From Hymenopus coronatus (Eukaryota > Arthropoda > Insecta > Mantodea > Hymenopodidae): DNA of 64,000 nucleotides. The stretch is taken from positions 18,087,001 through 18,151,000 of the forward strand of contig CM060899.1 of the NCBI GenBank assembly GCA_030762935.1. Direction: 5' to 3'. This document shows positions 33,085-44,212 of the stretch, piece after piece. Within the stretch, counting starts at the first letter, position 1; every line of letters begins with the position of its first letter. The notes beneath the pieces are model-generated. The model saw only the letters and a list, made by a program, of their open reading frames with translations. It made no database searches and was not told where the DNA came from. A program made the position numbers and the translations under genes.

Positions 33085-33270
33085 CCCCACATTCAACAGG
33101 TCGCGTTCGAATCTCGTTTGCCTGGATAAGGTTTCATTTCGGGGTTTTTCCTTATCCCGAGAATACCAATATCGACTAACTATTAGATCCATGGACCCCG
33201 AGATCATTTGAAAGCACCGTTTCCCCAATTTCATTCATCATTCGATATGACCAACCAGGTTAAAAGGTGT
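33085..33270 (+). mobile_element. SINE S1, 5' truncated
   Basis: Begins near the B box (GCGTTCGAATCTCG) and shares TGGATAAGGTTTCATTTCGG, CCATGGACCCCGAGATCATT and TTCGATATGACCAACCAGGT with the complete S1 at 51000-51246. Confidence 0.8.
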
Positions 33271-33289
33271 TAGGCCACACAAGAAAAAC

Positions 33290-33575
33290 CTGCTGGTGTG
33301 TTTCAGTCACACCACTTTCTCTACATCTCTGTAACAAATTATGGTTACAGAAATTCGTATATCTACTTCATGCTAATCGAGATAAACATTAACGAAATGG
33401 TGTTATTACTTGCTTACTTGTTAGTAGGAAGTAAATACGGGGCTAAGGTGATAGTCAAATCTTGTAAAAACTGCTTGAAATCCGTTTCTAAGCATTGACA
33501 GACGGTAACATTCCTGTATTTGAAAAGTTTTAAGTGTTTTAAAACTGAAATATCTCAACAATGGTCAACTCAAAA
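33290..33575 (+). mobile_element. Family H element, 3' truncated
   Basis: Plus fragment from GCTGGTGTGTTTCAGTCACA to ATCTCAACAATGGTCAACTC. It ends at the A-run (33572-33594) where the next copy starts. Confidence 0.78.
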
Positions 33576-33642
33576 AAAAAAAAAAAAAAAAAAATCTGAT
33601 GTGCTCCATTCACATGATCACATCACTTTCTCTACACGTCTG

Positions 33643-33650
33643 TAACATTA
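33643..33650 (+). repeat. Target-site duplication of SINE S2, left
   Basis: TAACATTA (possibly TAACATTATT), repeated at 34650-34657. Confidence 0.8.
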
Positions 33651-33659
33651 TTTTTTTTT

Positions 33660-34432
33660 TACTTTCTGTAGCCCCATATGTACAATGTACATATGGATAG
33701 AGAAGGTATTGTAGTGCACCCAAAAATTCGATACAGATATTTCACCAGAAATATATGTTTTGGGTCCCCTGAGTCCGTGTGTGTGTCTGTGGACAGCATA
33801 GGCCCAAAACAAAAAAGACCGTTAAATACCAAACTTGGTATTTAAGTTTAGTATCTTTCAAGGATGCGACACGAAGATTTTCAATAAAAATTCCCCCACC
33901 GCAAACTACCCTTTACATGGAAAAAAGTTCGAAAATTTTTATTTTCTTAAAAATGCCTCTAATGATTTTGATTAAAATCCCGTATATTAAGGACACTTAT
34001 GTCCGAAATAAAATGCATATCTCGAATTTTTTGGGAATAGCCCCTGAAGACCTCTTTATTCTGGATGAATTTTGCTGAATTTTTCTTAACTGCTAAACCA
34101 TAAGAGATAGAAAAAAATGTACCTCATGACAAAACACACAGTTTTTCTCCTTTACGTTTTTGTTGTGGAGGTAACCGTTTTCGAGATATTCCTTGTTATT
34201 GGTTTCAATTGTGAAGTACTTTTGTTCTACTCCTGGCCAAGCAAAGAAGTGATTTGAAATGACAATCGCATCACTTTAGCATAGTGTATTATAAGGAACA
34301 AAGTAATAACATTCTGCTAACATTTATCTTGATTAGCATTGTGTACAAAGAAGAATAATCTTTTGCAGGAGCTTTGTAGAGCAGCTAGAGAAAGTCATGT
34401 GAGTGTAACACATCAGATTTTTGTTTCACTTA
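33660..34432 (-). mobile_element. Family H subfamily B element in the T-tail of SINE S2
   Basis: Complete minus copy. The hairpin CCATATGTACAATGTACATATGG is a perfect stem with a one-base loop. The 5' end is GTCATGTGAGTGTAACACAT. The T-run to its left (33651-33660) is the SINE tail. Confidence 0.9.
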
Positions 34433-34649
34433 TATAGTCCCCTTTAACATCTAAGATAGATTTTTTACGTTTGGTTTAACTTATTTTATTGTCCTCAAAC
34501 ACATTTACTCTCACATGCATAATTCCAGACTCTATGAGGGATAGGGAATCATTCTGGCTAAAGAAAAATTCCCCGCCCAGGGCGGGAATCGAACCCGGGA
34601 CCTATAAGAGAGAAGTCAGCTCGCCGACCTCTCGACCACAGAGGCAGTC
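34433..34649 (-). mobile_element. tRNA-headed SINE S2
   Basis: The minus strand starts ACTGCCTCTGTGGTCGAGAG (A-box-like GTGGTCGAGAGG) with B box GGGTTCGATTCC at about 34589-34600, then a body ending ACTATATAAGTGAAAC. Its T-rich tail at 33651-33660 has been separated from it by an H insertion. TAACATTA at 33643-33650 and 34650-34657 is the target duplication. Confidence 0.85.
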
Positions 34650-34657
34650 TAACATTA
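34650..34657 (+). repeat. Target-site duplication of SINE S2, right
   Basis: TAACATTA, followed by the continuing H sequence TTATTGTTAATAAG. Confidence 0.8.
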
Positions 34658-35290
34658 TTATTGTTAATAAGTTTATTCTTCTATTTCATGCTAAAACATT
34701 GGTAGAAATTGTTTTATTACTTATTTCATTACAAATAGAAGGGAAATAAGGGAATACACTAGGCTAAACCGACAGCCAAAAGTTTTAGAATGTAGTTGGT
34801 ATGGGAATGAAGTCCGTTTCTTTGCGGGCCAAGCGCTGACAAGTTCCAATATGAGTTAAGTTTAAGTAATTTAAAACTGTAATACATAACCAGGAATGTC
34901 TTAAAAATGGTCGATTCCAGGAAAAAAACGCATATAACATAAACTTTGTGTTTTAAGGAGCTCTACATTTTTTGCAAAATAAGTTTTTGTCTATCTCTTA
35001 CAGTTTACCACTTATGCAAAATTCCGCCCTATTCCCAGAAAATTTAACATATACATTTTATTTGTCATGTAAATATCTTAAATGTAAGAAATTTTAATCA
35101 AAATAGAGCCATTTTTGATAAAATAAAATTTTCCGAACTTTTTACAAGTAAAAGGTAGTTTGGGGTGGTGGGATTTTCTTGAAAATCTTCGTGTCGTATT
35201 CTTGGTAGATACCAAACTTAAATACCAAGTCTGGTATAGTCAGACAGACAGACAGACAGAGAGACACACGAACATTTGTCTAAAAATGTT

Positions 35291-35992
35291 TTTTTAAATT
35301 CTGTACACGTACTATGTACATAGTGTATAGAGAAGGTATTGCATTATACCCTAAAATTCGATACTGTAATTTCACCGAAAATAAATGTTTTGGGTCCCCC
35401 TAATAAAAAAATAGCATTTTTAGCAAAATGTCAGTGTGTGCGTACGCGCGTGCATGTGTGTGCGTGTCTGTGAACAATCATAGAAAAGACAGTTGAATAC
35501 TAAAGTTGGTATTTAAGTTTTTAAAGATATTTACCTGACAAATAAAATGTATGTCTTGAATTTTCTGGGAAAGCCTTGGAAGTCTAATTTATTCTGCATG
35601 AATTTTACGTAATTCTACATAACTGTTAAACCGTAAGAGATGTACAAAAACTGAAAATTTTGAGAACGTTAAAACACATAATTTATGTTATATACATTTT
35701 TTTGTGGAGATGATCGTTTATGAGATCTTCAGCTTTAAGTAACTTATACTTTTCTCATACAGGAATTTATCAACTCGTGTCCTTACAAACTTAAATCACA
35801 TGGCAACCAGCTTTTGACTATCACTTTAACCTGTAGTACTCCCTTATTTTTCTTCTATTTACAAGGAAACAAGTAATAAGACTATTTCTGCTATTTTGTT
35901 CTCGATTAGCATGAAGTAAATAGAAGCATAATCTTTTTAACAATAATTTGTTGCAGACATGTAGAGAAAGTGCTGTGAATGGAACAAATCCT
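35291..35992 (-). mobile_element. Family H element nested in the 33588 copy
   Basis: Minus copy from TTCTGTACACGTACTATGTA to GTGCTGTGAATGGAACAAAT. A body deletion of about 200 bp lies near 35520 (GTATTTAAGTTTTTAAAGAT). Confidence 0.85.
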
Positions 35993-36105
35993 ATTTGTGC
36001 ATTCAGGGGGTCTCAAAACATCTATTTCCGGTGAACTCTTGAGATCGAATTTTTGGGTGCAACACAATACCTTCTCTATACACTATGTACAGAGAAAGTG
36101 TAATT

Positions 36106-37059
36106 TGTTTAGTTTTATATGTTTGTTTATATTGATTTTTTGTGTTTTATTGGTTATTTATTTAGATTAGATTATGAAAGTGTTATAATTTAAATGTTGA
36201 AAGGTTGTTATACATTTATTTTATTATTTTTATTCGTTTTTGATATTATGTACTTTATAACAATTTATTAGCTTTATTATTTTTAATTTATATTTATAAC
36301 TAATCTGTTAATAATATATGTATGATGTATGGAAATAAACACATTTTTAAAAATCAGGTACCAGGGCTTTTATAAAGATTTTTATTTTATTTTTTACTTT
36401 TTAGTACGTGTAGAGTATGCGATTACATAAATTTGTTTTCTTGGACACTGCCACAGCCGAGGAACGGAATTCTGCAGTATAACGAGGAGAGATACCTATC
36501 GATGTAGTGACGGAATTTGGTGTAATCACGACCCTGGTGCTGATGAGAGGGAAATTCCTTTTATCTGTCTTCCGATTCGCGACCGATAATTGAGTCCCCC
36601 TACCGCGCATTTTAAAAAGGGTGCTCTGCCCAACTTGTGTGATTAATGAAGACGAATGGAGAAGATGGGAAGTGCAATAATGGAACCTAGTGATCTTGAC
36701 TATCACTTTGCTCCAGCCAAGTTTTCCTCACAGCTTTTGCTACAAGCGAATGGACCATAACGTATCGCGACATCACATCATGCACATACAAGGTGGTTCA
36801 CCTACCCCGATTCTCTGGTTTTATGCAACCCGCAGATTACAGTCTAACCTGAGAACATCGTTCCCGAGATCCATCTTCTGCACATCAACATTATGAATGA
36901 ATTAATAAATGTATTTATTGACATAATAAAATACAGAAGCACCCGGTAATTCCAGCTAATTGAAGCTGAGGCTACTTGGAATAATAAAAACCTCGGATTA
37001 TACAGAAATTTCACTAAATCATGAATACATATCTAATGAACACAATAATGGTTAAAAAC
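36106..37059. other. Unassigned DNA, AT-rich then mixed
   Basis: 36106-36360 is very AT-rich and simple. 36400-36700 is more balanced, with an open 101-residue minus frame (36401-36706) whose sequence I do not recognise. 36700-37059 holds nothing I can name. It could include single-copy host DNA. Confidence 0.45.
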
Positions 37060-37169
37060 AAATTAAAATCAATACAGTGCATATCTGTGTTATATGGAGA
37101 GCTCACTCGAGTACAGTATTTACAGATACATACTCTACAACAACGGTCAGACTGCTGTAAAATGTGTAT
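37060..37169 (+). repeat. Duplicated flank, copy 1
   Basis: AAATTAAAATCAATACAGTG, later GGAGAGCTCACTCGAGTACA and CAACAACGGTCAG. It recurs at 38230-38348 with a few changes. Both copies directly precede a minus H hairpin end. Confidence 0.88.
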
Positions 37170-37389
37170 TTTTACTTTCTCTATAGGTACTCGTACATAG
37201 TTGATTGAGAAGGTATTGTATTGCACCCAAAAAAATTGATACCGAGATTTCACTGGAAATACATGTTTTAGGGCCCCCTGATCCCAAAGAAAACATTTTT
37301 AGAAGAATTCTATGTGTTTATCTGTCTATACGTCTGCGTTTGTGTTTGTACGTGTGTGTTTGTTTGTCTGTGGACAGCATAGCTCAAAA
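37170..37389 (-). mobile_element. Family H element, only the hairpin end
   Basis: Minus copy from TACTTTCTCTATAGGTACTC to GGACAGCATAGCTCAAAA, cut by the plus copy that follows. Confidence 0.85.
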
Positions 37390-38229
37390 ATCTGATGTGT
37401 TCCATTCACATGACTTTCTCTACATATCTGCAATACATTATTTTTAAAAAGCTTATGCTTCGATTTACTTCCTGCTAATCGAGAAAAAAAATAGCAGAAA
37501 TAGTCTTATTTCTTGCTTCCTTGAAAGTAGAAGCGAAAAAGTAAGTACCTTAGCTTAGAGTGATAATCAAAAGCTGGTTGCTATGTCACTGAAGTGCCTT
37601 TGTTTATATGGAGACAGTTGACAAATTCCTGTATGAGAAAGGCATGAGAGTTTCATAGCAGAAACCAAAAATAAGAAATGTCTCAAAAACGACGAACTCT
37701 ACGAAAAAAACTTGTATAACATAAATTGTGTGTTTTAATGTTCCTTTGATTTTTTGTGTTGTAAGTTTTTGTCCATCCCTTGCGGTTTAGCAGTCATTCA
37801 AAATTCATCCAGAATAAACTACTCTTCAGAAGCTATTCCCAAAAGATTCAAGATATACATTTTATTTTTCAGGTAAATATCTTTAATATACGACATTTTA
37901 ATCAAAATCTTTAGAGCCATTTTTGAGAAAATCAAAATTTTCGAAAAAAGTTGCATGTAAAGGGTAGTTGGGGGTGGGGGGATTTTTCTCAAAATCTTCG
38001 TGTCGCATCCCTGGAAGATACTAAACTTAAATACCAAGTTTGGTATTTTACCGACTTTTCGTTTTTGAGTTATCATGTTCACAGACACACGGACACACGG
38101 ACACAGACAAACGGACACACACACACACACACGGAGCTTTTTGTAAAAATGCTTTTTTTGGATATTGGGGACCCTAAAACATATATTTTCGGTAAAATCT
38201 CGGTATCAAATTTTTGGGTGGAGTGCAAT
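37386..38229 (+). mobile_element. Family H element lacking its hairpin
   Basis: Plus copy from AAAAATCTGATGTGTTCCAT to TTTTTGGGTGGAGTGCAATA. In place of the palindrome the duplicated flank (38230 onward) begins. Confidence 0.87.
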
Positions 38230-38348
38230 AAGTGTAATAAATTAAAATCAATACAGTGTATATCTGTGTTATATGGAGAGCTCACTCGAGTTCAGCATTT
38301 ACAAATACAGACTCTTCAACAACGGTCAGTCTGCGTAAAATGTGTATT
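38230..38348 (+). repeat. Duplicated flank, copy 2
   Basis: AAATTAAAATCAATACAGTG and GGAGAGCTCACTCGAGTTCA, pairing with 37060-37169. Confidence 0.88.
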
Positions 38349-39162
38349 TTTACTTTCTTTAGACGTACTATGTACATAGTGTATTGAGAAGGTATTGTAT
38401 TGCACTTAAAAAATTCGATACCAAGATTTCACCGGAAATACATGTTTTAGGGCCCCCTAAATCAAAAAAAAAATTATAAGAATGTCTATGTGTGTATCTG
38501 TCTATCCGTCTCCTTATGTGTTTGTTTGTCTGTGGACAGCATAGCTCAAAAACGAAAAGTCCGTTTAAAACCAAACTTGGTATTTAAGTTTAGTATCTTC
38601 CAAGGATGCGACACGAATTTTTTTAAGAAAATCCCTCAACTCCCATCTTCTCTTTACATGGAACTTTTTAAAAAATTTTAATTTTCTCAAAAATGGCTCT
38701 AACAATTTTGATTAAAATATAATATATTAAAGATGTTTACCTGACAAATAAAATGCATATCTTGAATTTTCTTGGAATAGTCTCTGAAGACTACTTTATT
38801 CTGGATGAATGTTATAGAATTTTGCAAACCGTTACAAAGCTTACTTAAAAGAAAATGTATAGCTTTTTAAAAAAACACCTTTTCGTGGTGTTGATTGTTT
38901 TTTTAGATATTCCTTGTGTTTGGTTTCAGCTTTGTGAATTTCTCTCCATACAAACAAGGGAAATTCAATCACATAGCAACCAAATTTAAAAAAATTTGCC
39001 CATCGCTATAGCCTATGGTACGTCCTTAATTCTCCTCTACTTACAAGGAAGCAAGTAAGACGATCCCTAATTCTAGATTAGCATACGTAAACAGAATAAG
39101 TTTTTAACAATAATATATGGCAGAGATGTAGAGAAAGTCATGTGAATGGAACATATTAGGTT
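38349..39162 (-). mobile_element. Family H element, full length
   Basis: Complete minus copy from TTACTTTCTTTAGACGTACT to GTCATGTGAATGGAACATAT. Its first 180 bp are closer to the 37170 copy (shared TGTATTGCAC, TTTAGGGCCCCCT and TGTTTGTTTGTCTGTGGACA) than to most others. Confidence 0.9.
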
Positions 39163-39907
39163 TTTACTTAAGCGTATTTAATGACACATTTACTGTATAG
39201 GGATTATAATACCAATATAGTATGTTTTCCGAAAGAATGGCATGCACTGCACGGCTGTCATACGGTCTCAGTTAGTGAAGGGTCAACAAAAAGAGCAAGC
39301 GGACTCCAGCAAGCCTAATAGTACCTATCAATGTGTATTAGAAATGCATTAGCAGTCTGTGGCCAACATTATTTCTGTGCATTGTCAACGAAAGCCCTAA
39401 GTGGAATAGCTTTACCTGTACTGTACATGGAAATTGAAAGAGAGTTCACATTCGGAAGTGTATAAAAGTAAATACGGAAAACGTATAAATAACGGGAGTT
39501 TTACTATAGTTTTATGTAAAAGTTTTATTGCTTAAAACTAGCTCGAAACATAAGAAATTCTAAATGCCGGGGCTCTACTGTATATAGCTTTATCCTCTTG
39601 GCGTACTTTAACTACCAATTAATTGAGGATATAAATATGTAGGCACATGCTTACAAATAGACACTTCCAACTTTAAACCTTATTTCCCCGCAAACCATTT
39701 CTCCATCAGTTATCCATACTCATAACTTTTGTTCACTAACTTTTCTCAAAAGTCTTAAATTGCCCCTCAAAAGAACATTAAAGAAAATTTTCATATACCT
39801 TTTTTTAAATAGTGCTCTAATTTTGCGAAACAAATTATATTATTTTGAAAACTCAAGTCTTCTGGAGAGTACGGAAAGTAATAATTTTTCTACACTAATT
39901 AGGAATA
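39163..39907. other. Unassigned AT-rich DNA
   Basis: About 745 bp free of family H, with no recognised domain or repeat. Confidence 0.5.
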
Positions 39908-40140
39908 AAAATGGAGTATTATTTATGGACGCTCTATAACTGCTGTGTTTCCCAGCGTTCCTTTCTATATTGGGCCGCTTAAGTTTGCTCGGAGGGCTCT
40001 TTATCAGACTTGAGGTTCTTTTACGTACCGTAAATCCATGGCACGGGACCAACGGCATCAGTTCGCTTCCAAAGGAAGCCAAACTAAGGATTTCTACGCC
40101 CTAAAAAAATCAACCGTCTTCCGCCGGGTTTGAACCCGCA
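39908..40140 (-). mobile_element. tRNA-headed SINE S3
   Basis: The minus strand carries B box GGGTTCAAACCC (at 40124-40135), followed by the S3 body (CTTCCTTTGGAAGC, CCGTGCCATGG, GCGTCCATAAATAA at the distal end). The first part of the head is absent. Confidence 0.75.
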
Positions 40141-40149
40141 ATTTTGGGT

Positions 40150-40655
40150 GTCTTAACGTGATCTAAATTTGTTGTGTAGTAACTTACGCAAATTGCAGCA
40201 AAATTCATTCAGAATAAAGAGATATTTCCAGGCTATTTCCTGATAATTCAAAATATGCATTTTATTTGCAATATAAATATCTTCAACATAAGATATTTTA
40301 ATCAAACTAGAGGCATTTTTGACAAAATCAAAATTTTCGAAATTTTTTCCATGTAAACAGTAGTTTTGGATGAGCGGATTTTTCTCAAAATCTTCGTGTC
40401 GCATCTCTAGAAGATAACAAACTTAAATCCTAAGTTTGATATTTTACTGGCTTTTCGCTTTTGAGTTATGTTCACAGACACACGGACACACTCACACACA
40501 CATACACACACACTGACCTTTTTCTGAAAATCCTTTTTTTGGATACAGAGGGTTCCAAAACATGTATTTCTGGTGAAATGTCGGTATCGATTTTTGGGTG
40601 CAATACAATACCCTCTCCGTACACTGTGTGCATAGTACATGTAGAGAAAGTAAAA
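40150..40655 (+). mobile_element. Family H element, 5' truncated
   Basis: Plus 3' part from TTAACGTGATCTAAATTTGT to CATGTAGAGAAAGTAAAAAT, with a CA stretch at 40490-40515. Confidence 0.83.
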
Positions 40656-40968
40656 ATAATTAGAGCCATTTTTGAGAAGAAGAAAAACTTAAAACATTTT
40701 TCCAAATAAAGGGTAGCTTAAGGTACGGGGACTTTCTTTAAGGATTTTGTGTCGCATCGTTGAAAGAAGCTTAACCTGGTGGTTAAAGGTGTTTTAGTTT
40801 TTTAGTTCTGCTGTAACTGATACACATGGACCTTTTTCTAAAACTGATTTTTTTGGACTCAAAGTAACTTTGAAACATATATTTCCGGAAAAATTTCGAT
40901 ATTTTGTGGTAGGATAAAATAATTCGTCTATACACTATGTACATAATACATGTAGAGAAAGTAACAAA
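40656..40968 (+). mobile_element. Family H element, strongly 5' truncated
   Basis: Plus 3' part from TAGAGCCATTTTTGAGAAGA to CATGTAGAGAAAGTAAC. It directly follows one 3' end and directly precedes a complete copy. Confidence 0.8.
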
Positions 40969-41794
40969 AAATCTGTGTTCTATTCACATGACTTTTTCTA
41001 CATCTCTGCAAAAAATATATTATTAAAACGCTTATGCTTCTATTTACTTCATGCTAAGCGAGAAAAAATTAGCAGAAATAGTCTTATTACTTGCTTCCTT
41101 GTAAGTAGAAGCGAAATAAGGGAGTACTATAGGTTAAAGTGATAGTCAAAAGCTAGTTGCTATGTGACTGATGTTCGTTTGTTTGTATGGAACCGAGTTG
41201 ACAAGTTCCTGTATTAGAAAAGTATGTTTTTTAACGCTGAAACCAATAACAAGGAATATCTCAAAAACGATCAAGTAACGAAAAACAAATGTATTTAAAT
41301 AAATGTTGTTGTTCAACGTGCTCTATAGTTTTGTGTGGTAAGTTTTTGTCCATCGCTTACGGTTTAGCAGTTATGCAAAATTCCGTAAAATTCATCCAAA
41401 ATAAAGTAGTCTTCAGGGGCTATTCCCAGAAAATTCAAGATATAAATGTTATTTGTCAGGTAAATATCTTTAATAAACGATGTTTGAATCAAAATCGTTA
41501 GAGCCATCTTTGATAAAATCAAAAACTTCGAAAAAAGTTCTATGTAAAGGGTAGTTTGGGGTGGGAATATATTCGTGTTTCATCCTTGGAAGACATCAAA
41601 CTTAAATACCAAGTTTTTGAGCTGTGCTTCCATAGACACACAGACAGACACGGACCTTTTTCTGAAAATCCTTTTTTTGGATTCAGGGAGACCCAAAACA
41701 TGTATTTCCAGTGAAATTTCGCTATCGATTTTTTGGGTGGAATGCAATACCTTCTCTATACACTACGTACATAGTATGTGTAGAGAAAGTAATA
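40969..41794 (+). mobile_element. Family H element, full length
   Basis: Complete plus copy from AAAAATCTGTGTTCTATTCA to the hairpin CTATACACTACGTACATAGT plus ATGTGTAGAGAAAGTAA. Confidence 0.9.
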
Positions 41795-42269
41795 CATAAG
41801 AAGTCCATTCCAGCGCTTAGCAATCTTCGCCTTAGATGATTACAAACTCGTGAATATATTTAGCTTTTGTGTACGAGATTGTAATTTCGAGGGAGAAGTT
41901 GTGCAAAGCCGTCCGCTAGGTACAACGGTAGTCCTGTACAGATTCTCCTGCAGAACAGAGATATGCTATCCGCACAACTTAACTGCCGTCTCTTAAGGAT
42001 ATCCGTTTTATTGTCCACGCGCACGTCTGCAGTTGCAAAGTTGGCTCGGTCGAGTTTTCTGTCTGTAATATCGACTTTCCTGCAGTGACTCTGATTTCTT
42101 AAGCAGAATATATAGCTGAATATTAAAGTTGCCAAATAATTCTCCATAGTTTCAACAGCACTAAGGAAGATTCTGTAAGTTCGAGGCTGCAATTTGTTTC
42201 ACAACCGAAAGCTACATTTATACAAACGTTTTCTTTAGGTTTTCTATCCGTTCATATTACAGTAGACAA
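41795..42269. other. Unassigned DNA
   Basis: Free of H sequence. A 110-residue minus frame (41860-42192) shows no domain that I recognise. Confidence 0.45.
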
Positions 42270-43160
42270 AAACAATTTATGTGTTTAATTCACATGACTT
42301 TCTCTACATTTCTGCAATAAATTATTGTCAAAAAGCTTATGCTTCTTTTTACTTCATGCTAATCGAGAAAAAAAAAAATTAGCAGAAATAGTCTTATTAC
42401 TTGCTTCCTTATAAGTAGAAGTGAAATAAGGGTGTGCCATAGTTTGAAGTGATAGTCAAAAGCTGGTTGCTATGTGACTGACGTTCCTATGCTTGTATGG
42501 ACAGGAGTTGACGAAAGTTTTATTTTAAAGCTGAAATTAATATTTAGAATACCTCAAAAGCGATTCACTCCACGAAATTTTTATTAAAATAAAATTAATA
42601 TTTTGAATTTTCTCGAACTAGCCTCTGAAGACATCTCTATTCTGAATAAATTTTGCGGAACTTTACGTAACTGGAAAACCGTAACAGATAGACGAAAACT
42701 TACGTAATACGAAATGTAGATATCATTAAAACACACAATTTTTGTTATATACACTTCTTCGTAGAGTTGATCATTTTTGAGATATTTCTTGTTATTGATT
42801 TCACCTTCAAAATACTTATATATTTTCTCATAAGGTAATTTGGACGGAACTTCAAAGAAATAAGTAACAAGGTTTTGACTATCACTTTAGCCTATAGTAG
42901 ACCCTTATTTCTCTTCTACTTAAGTGGAAACAAATAATAATAAAATAAATAATTCCTACTATTTTTCTCAATTGGCATGTAGTAAATAGAAGAATAAGTT
43001 TAAAAATAATCTGTAACAGAGATGTAGAGAAAGAAACGTGAATGGAACGCATACGAGTTTTGCATTCAGGGGGACCAAAACATGTATTTTCGGTGAAATC
43101 TCGTAATCGAATTTTTGGGTACACTACTACTTACATAGTACGTTTAGAGAAAGTAAAAAG
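42270..43160 (+). mobile_element. Mosaic family H element: plus ends, minus interior
   Basis: The plus 5' part is 42270-42583 (TTTATGTGTTTAATTCACAT to CACTCCACGAAA). A minus segment follows at 42584-43055 (ATTTTTATTAAAATAAAATT to AACGTGAATGGAACGCATAC). A plus 3' end closes it at 43056-43160 (GCATTCAGGGGGACCAAAAC to ACGTTTAGAGAAAGTAA). Confidence 0.75.
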
Positions 43161-43311
43161 CATGAATTGACAATTGATCAAGTTCAACGTAGAGTGAATA
43201 TGTGTCATCGAATGCATAGGCTGATAGATTTGTCAAGCTAATTATTGTCATGAGTGATGAAAATGACATAACCGAACCCTGATATTTCGAAACATTGGCT
43301 TAATACTCTAA

Positions 43312-44066
43312 AAAAATCTGAGGTGTTCCACTCACATGACCTTCTCTACATTTCTGCAACAAATTATTGTTGAAAAGCTTATGCTTCTATTTACTTCAAG
43401 TTAACCGAGAAAAAATTAGCAGAAATAGTCTCATTAGTTGACCAAATCCTGTATGAGAAGAGTATGTTTTTCAAACCTGAAACCAAAAACAAGGAATATC
43501 TAAAAACGATCAAACATCACGAAAAAAATGTATATAACATAAATTGTGTGTTTTAACGTGCTCTACATTTTAGTGTAGTAAGTTTTTGTCCATTTTTTAC
43601 GGTTTAGCAGTTGTGCAAAATTCTGTAAAATTGATCCAGAATAAAGTAGTCTTCAGAGGCTATTCCCAAAAAATTCAAAATATACATTTTATTTGTCAGG
43701 TAAATATATTTAATATACGATATTTTAACCAAAATCGTTAGAGCCATTTGTTAGAAAGTCAAAATTTTCGAAAAAAGCTCCATTTAAAGGATAGTTTGGG
43801 GTGGGGGGATTTTTCTCAAAATCTTCCTGTCGCATCCCTGGAAGATACTAAACTTAAATACCAAGTTTAGTATTTTACCGACTTTTCGTTTTTGAGTTAT
43901 CGTGTTCACAGGCACACACACACACACACGAACCTTTTTCTCAAAATACTTTTTTTTTTTGGATACAGGGGACCCTAAATTATATATATCTCGGGACCGA
44001 ATTCTTTGGTGGTGTGCAACATCTTCTCTATACACTATGTGCATAGTACGTGTAGAGCAAGTATAA
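43312..44066 (+). mobile_element. Family H element with internal deletion
   Basis: Plus copy from AAAATCTGAGGTGTTCCACT to CACTATGTGCATAGTACGTG plus TAGAGCAAGTA. About 100 bp are missing near 43440. Confidence 0.88.
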
Positions 44067-44077
44067 ACGGTTTTGAA

Positions 44078-44212
44078 CCCTCATTTGAGAAGTAAATACT
44101 GCTGATTTTTTTCTCGTTTAGCATGAAGTAAAAAGAAGTATACGTCTTCTAACAATAATTTGTTGCAGAAACGTAGAGAAAATCATGTGAAAGGAACACA
44201 TCAGATTTTTTC
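44078..44212 (-). mobile_element. Family H 5'-end fragment
   Basis: Minus fragment with TTTCTCGTTTAGCATGAAGT and ATCATGTGAAAGGAACACAT. Confidence 0.78.

Larger units (their letters stand above)
33588..36105 (+). mobile_element. Family H element opened by three later insertions
   Basis: Plus copy in three parts: 33588-33650 (ATCTGATGTGCTCCATTCAC), 34650-35290 (TTATTGTTAATAAGTTTATT onward) and about 35993-36105 (CATTCAGGGGGTCTCAAAAC to ACTATGTACAGAGAAAGTG). The first gap holds SINE S2 with an H copy in its T-tail. The second gap holds another H copy in the T-run after TCTAAAAATG. Confidence 0.8.

Noticed and set aside
36401..36706. 101-residue minus frame as a gene
   Set aside because: No recognised domain, no splice or start context, and similar-length frames occur by chance across the window. 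Left as unassigned.
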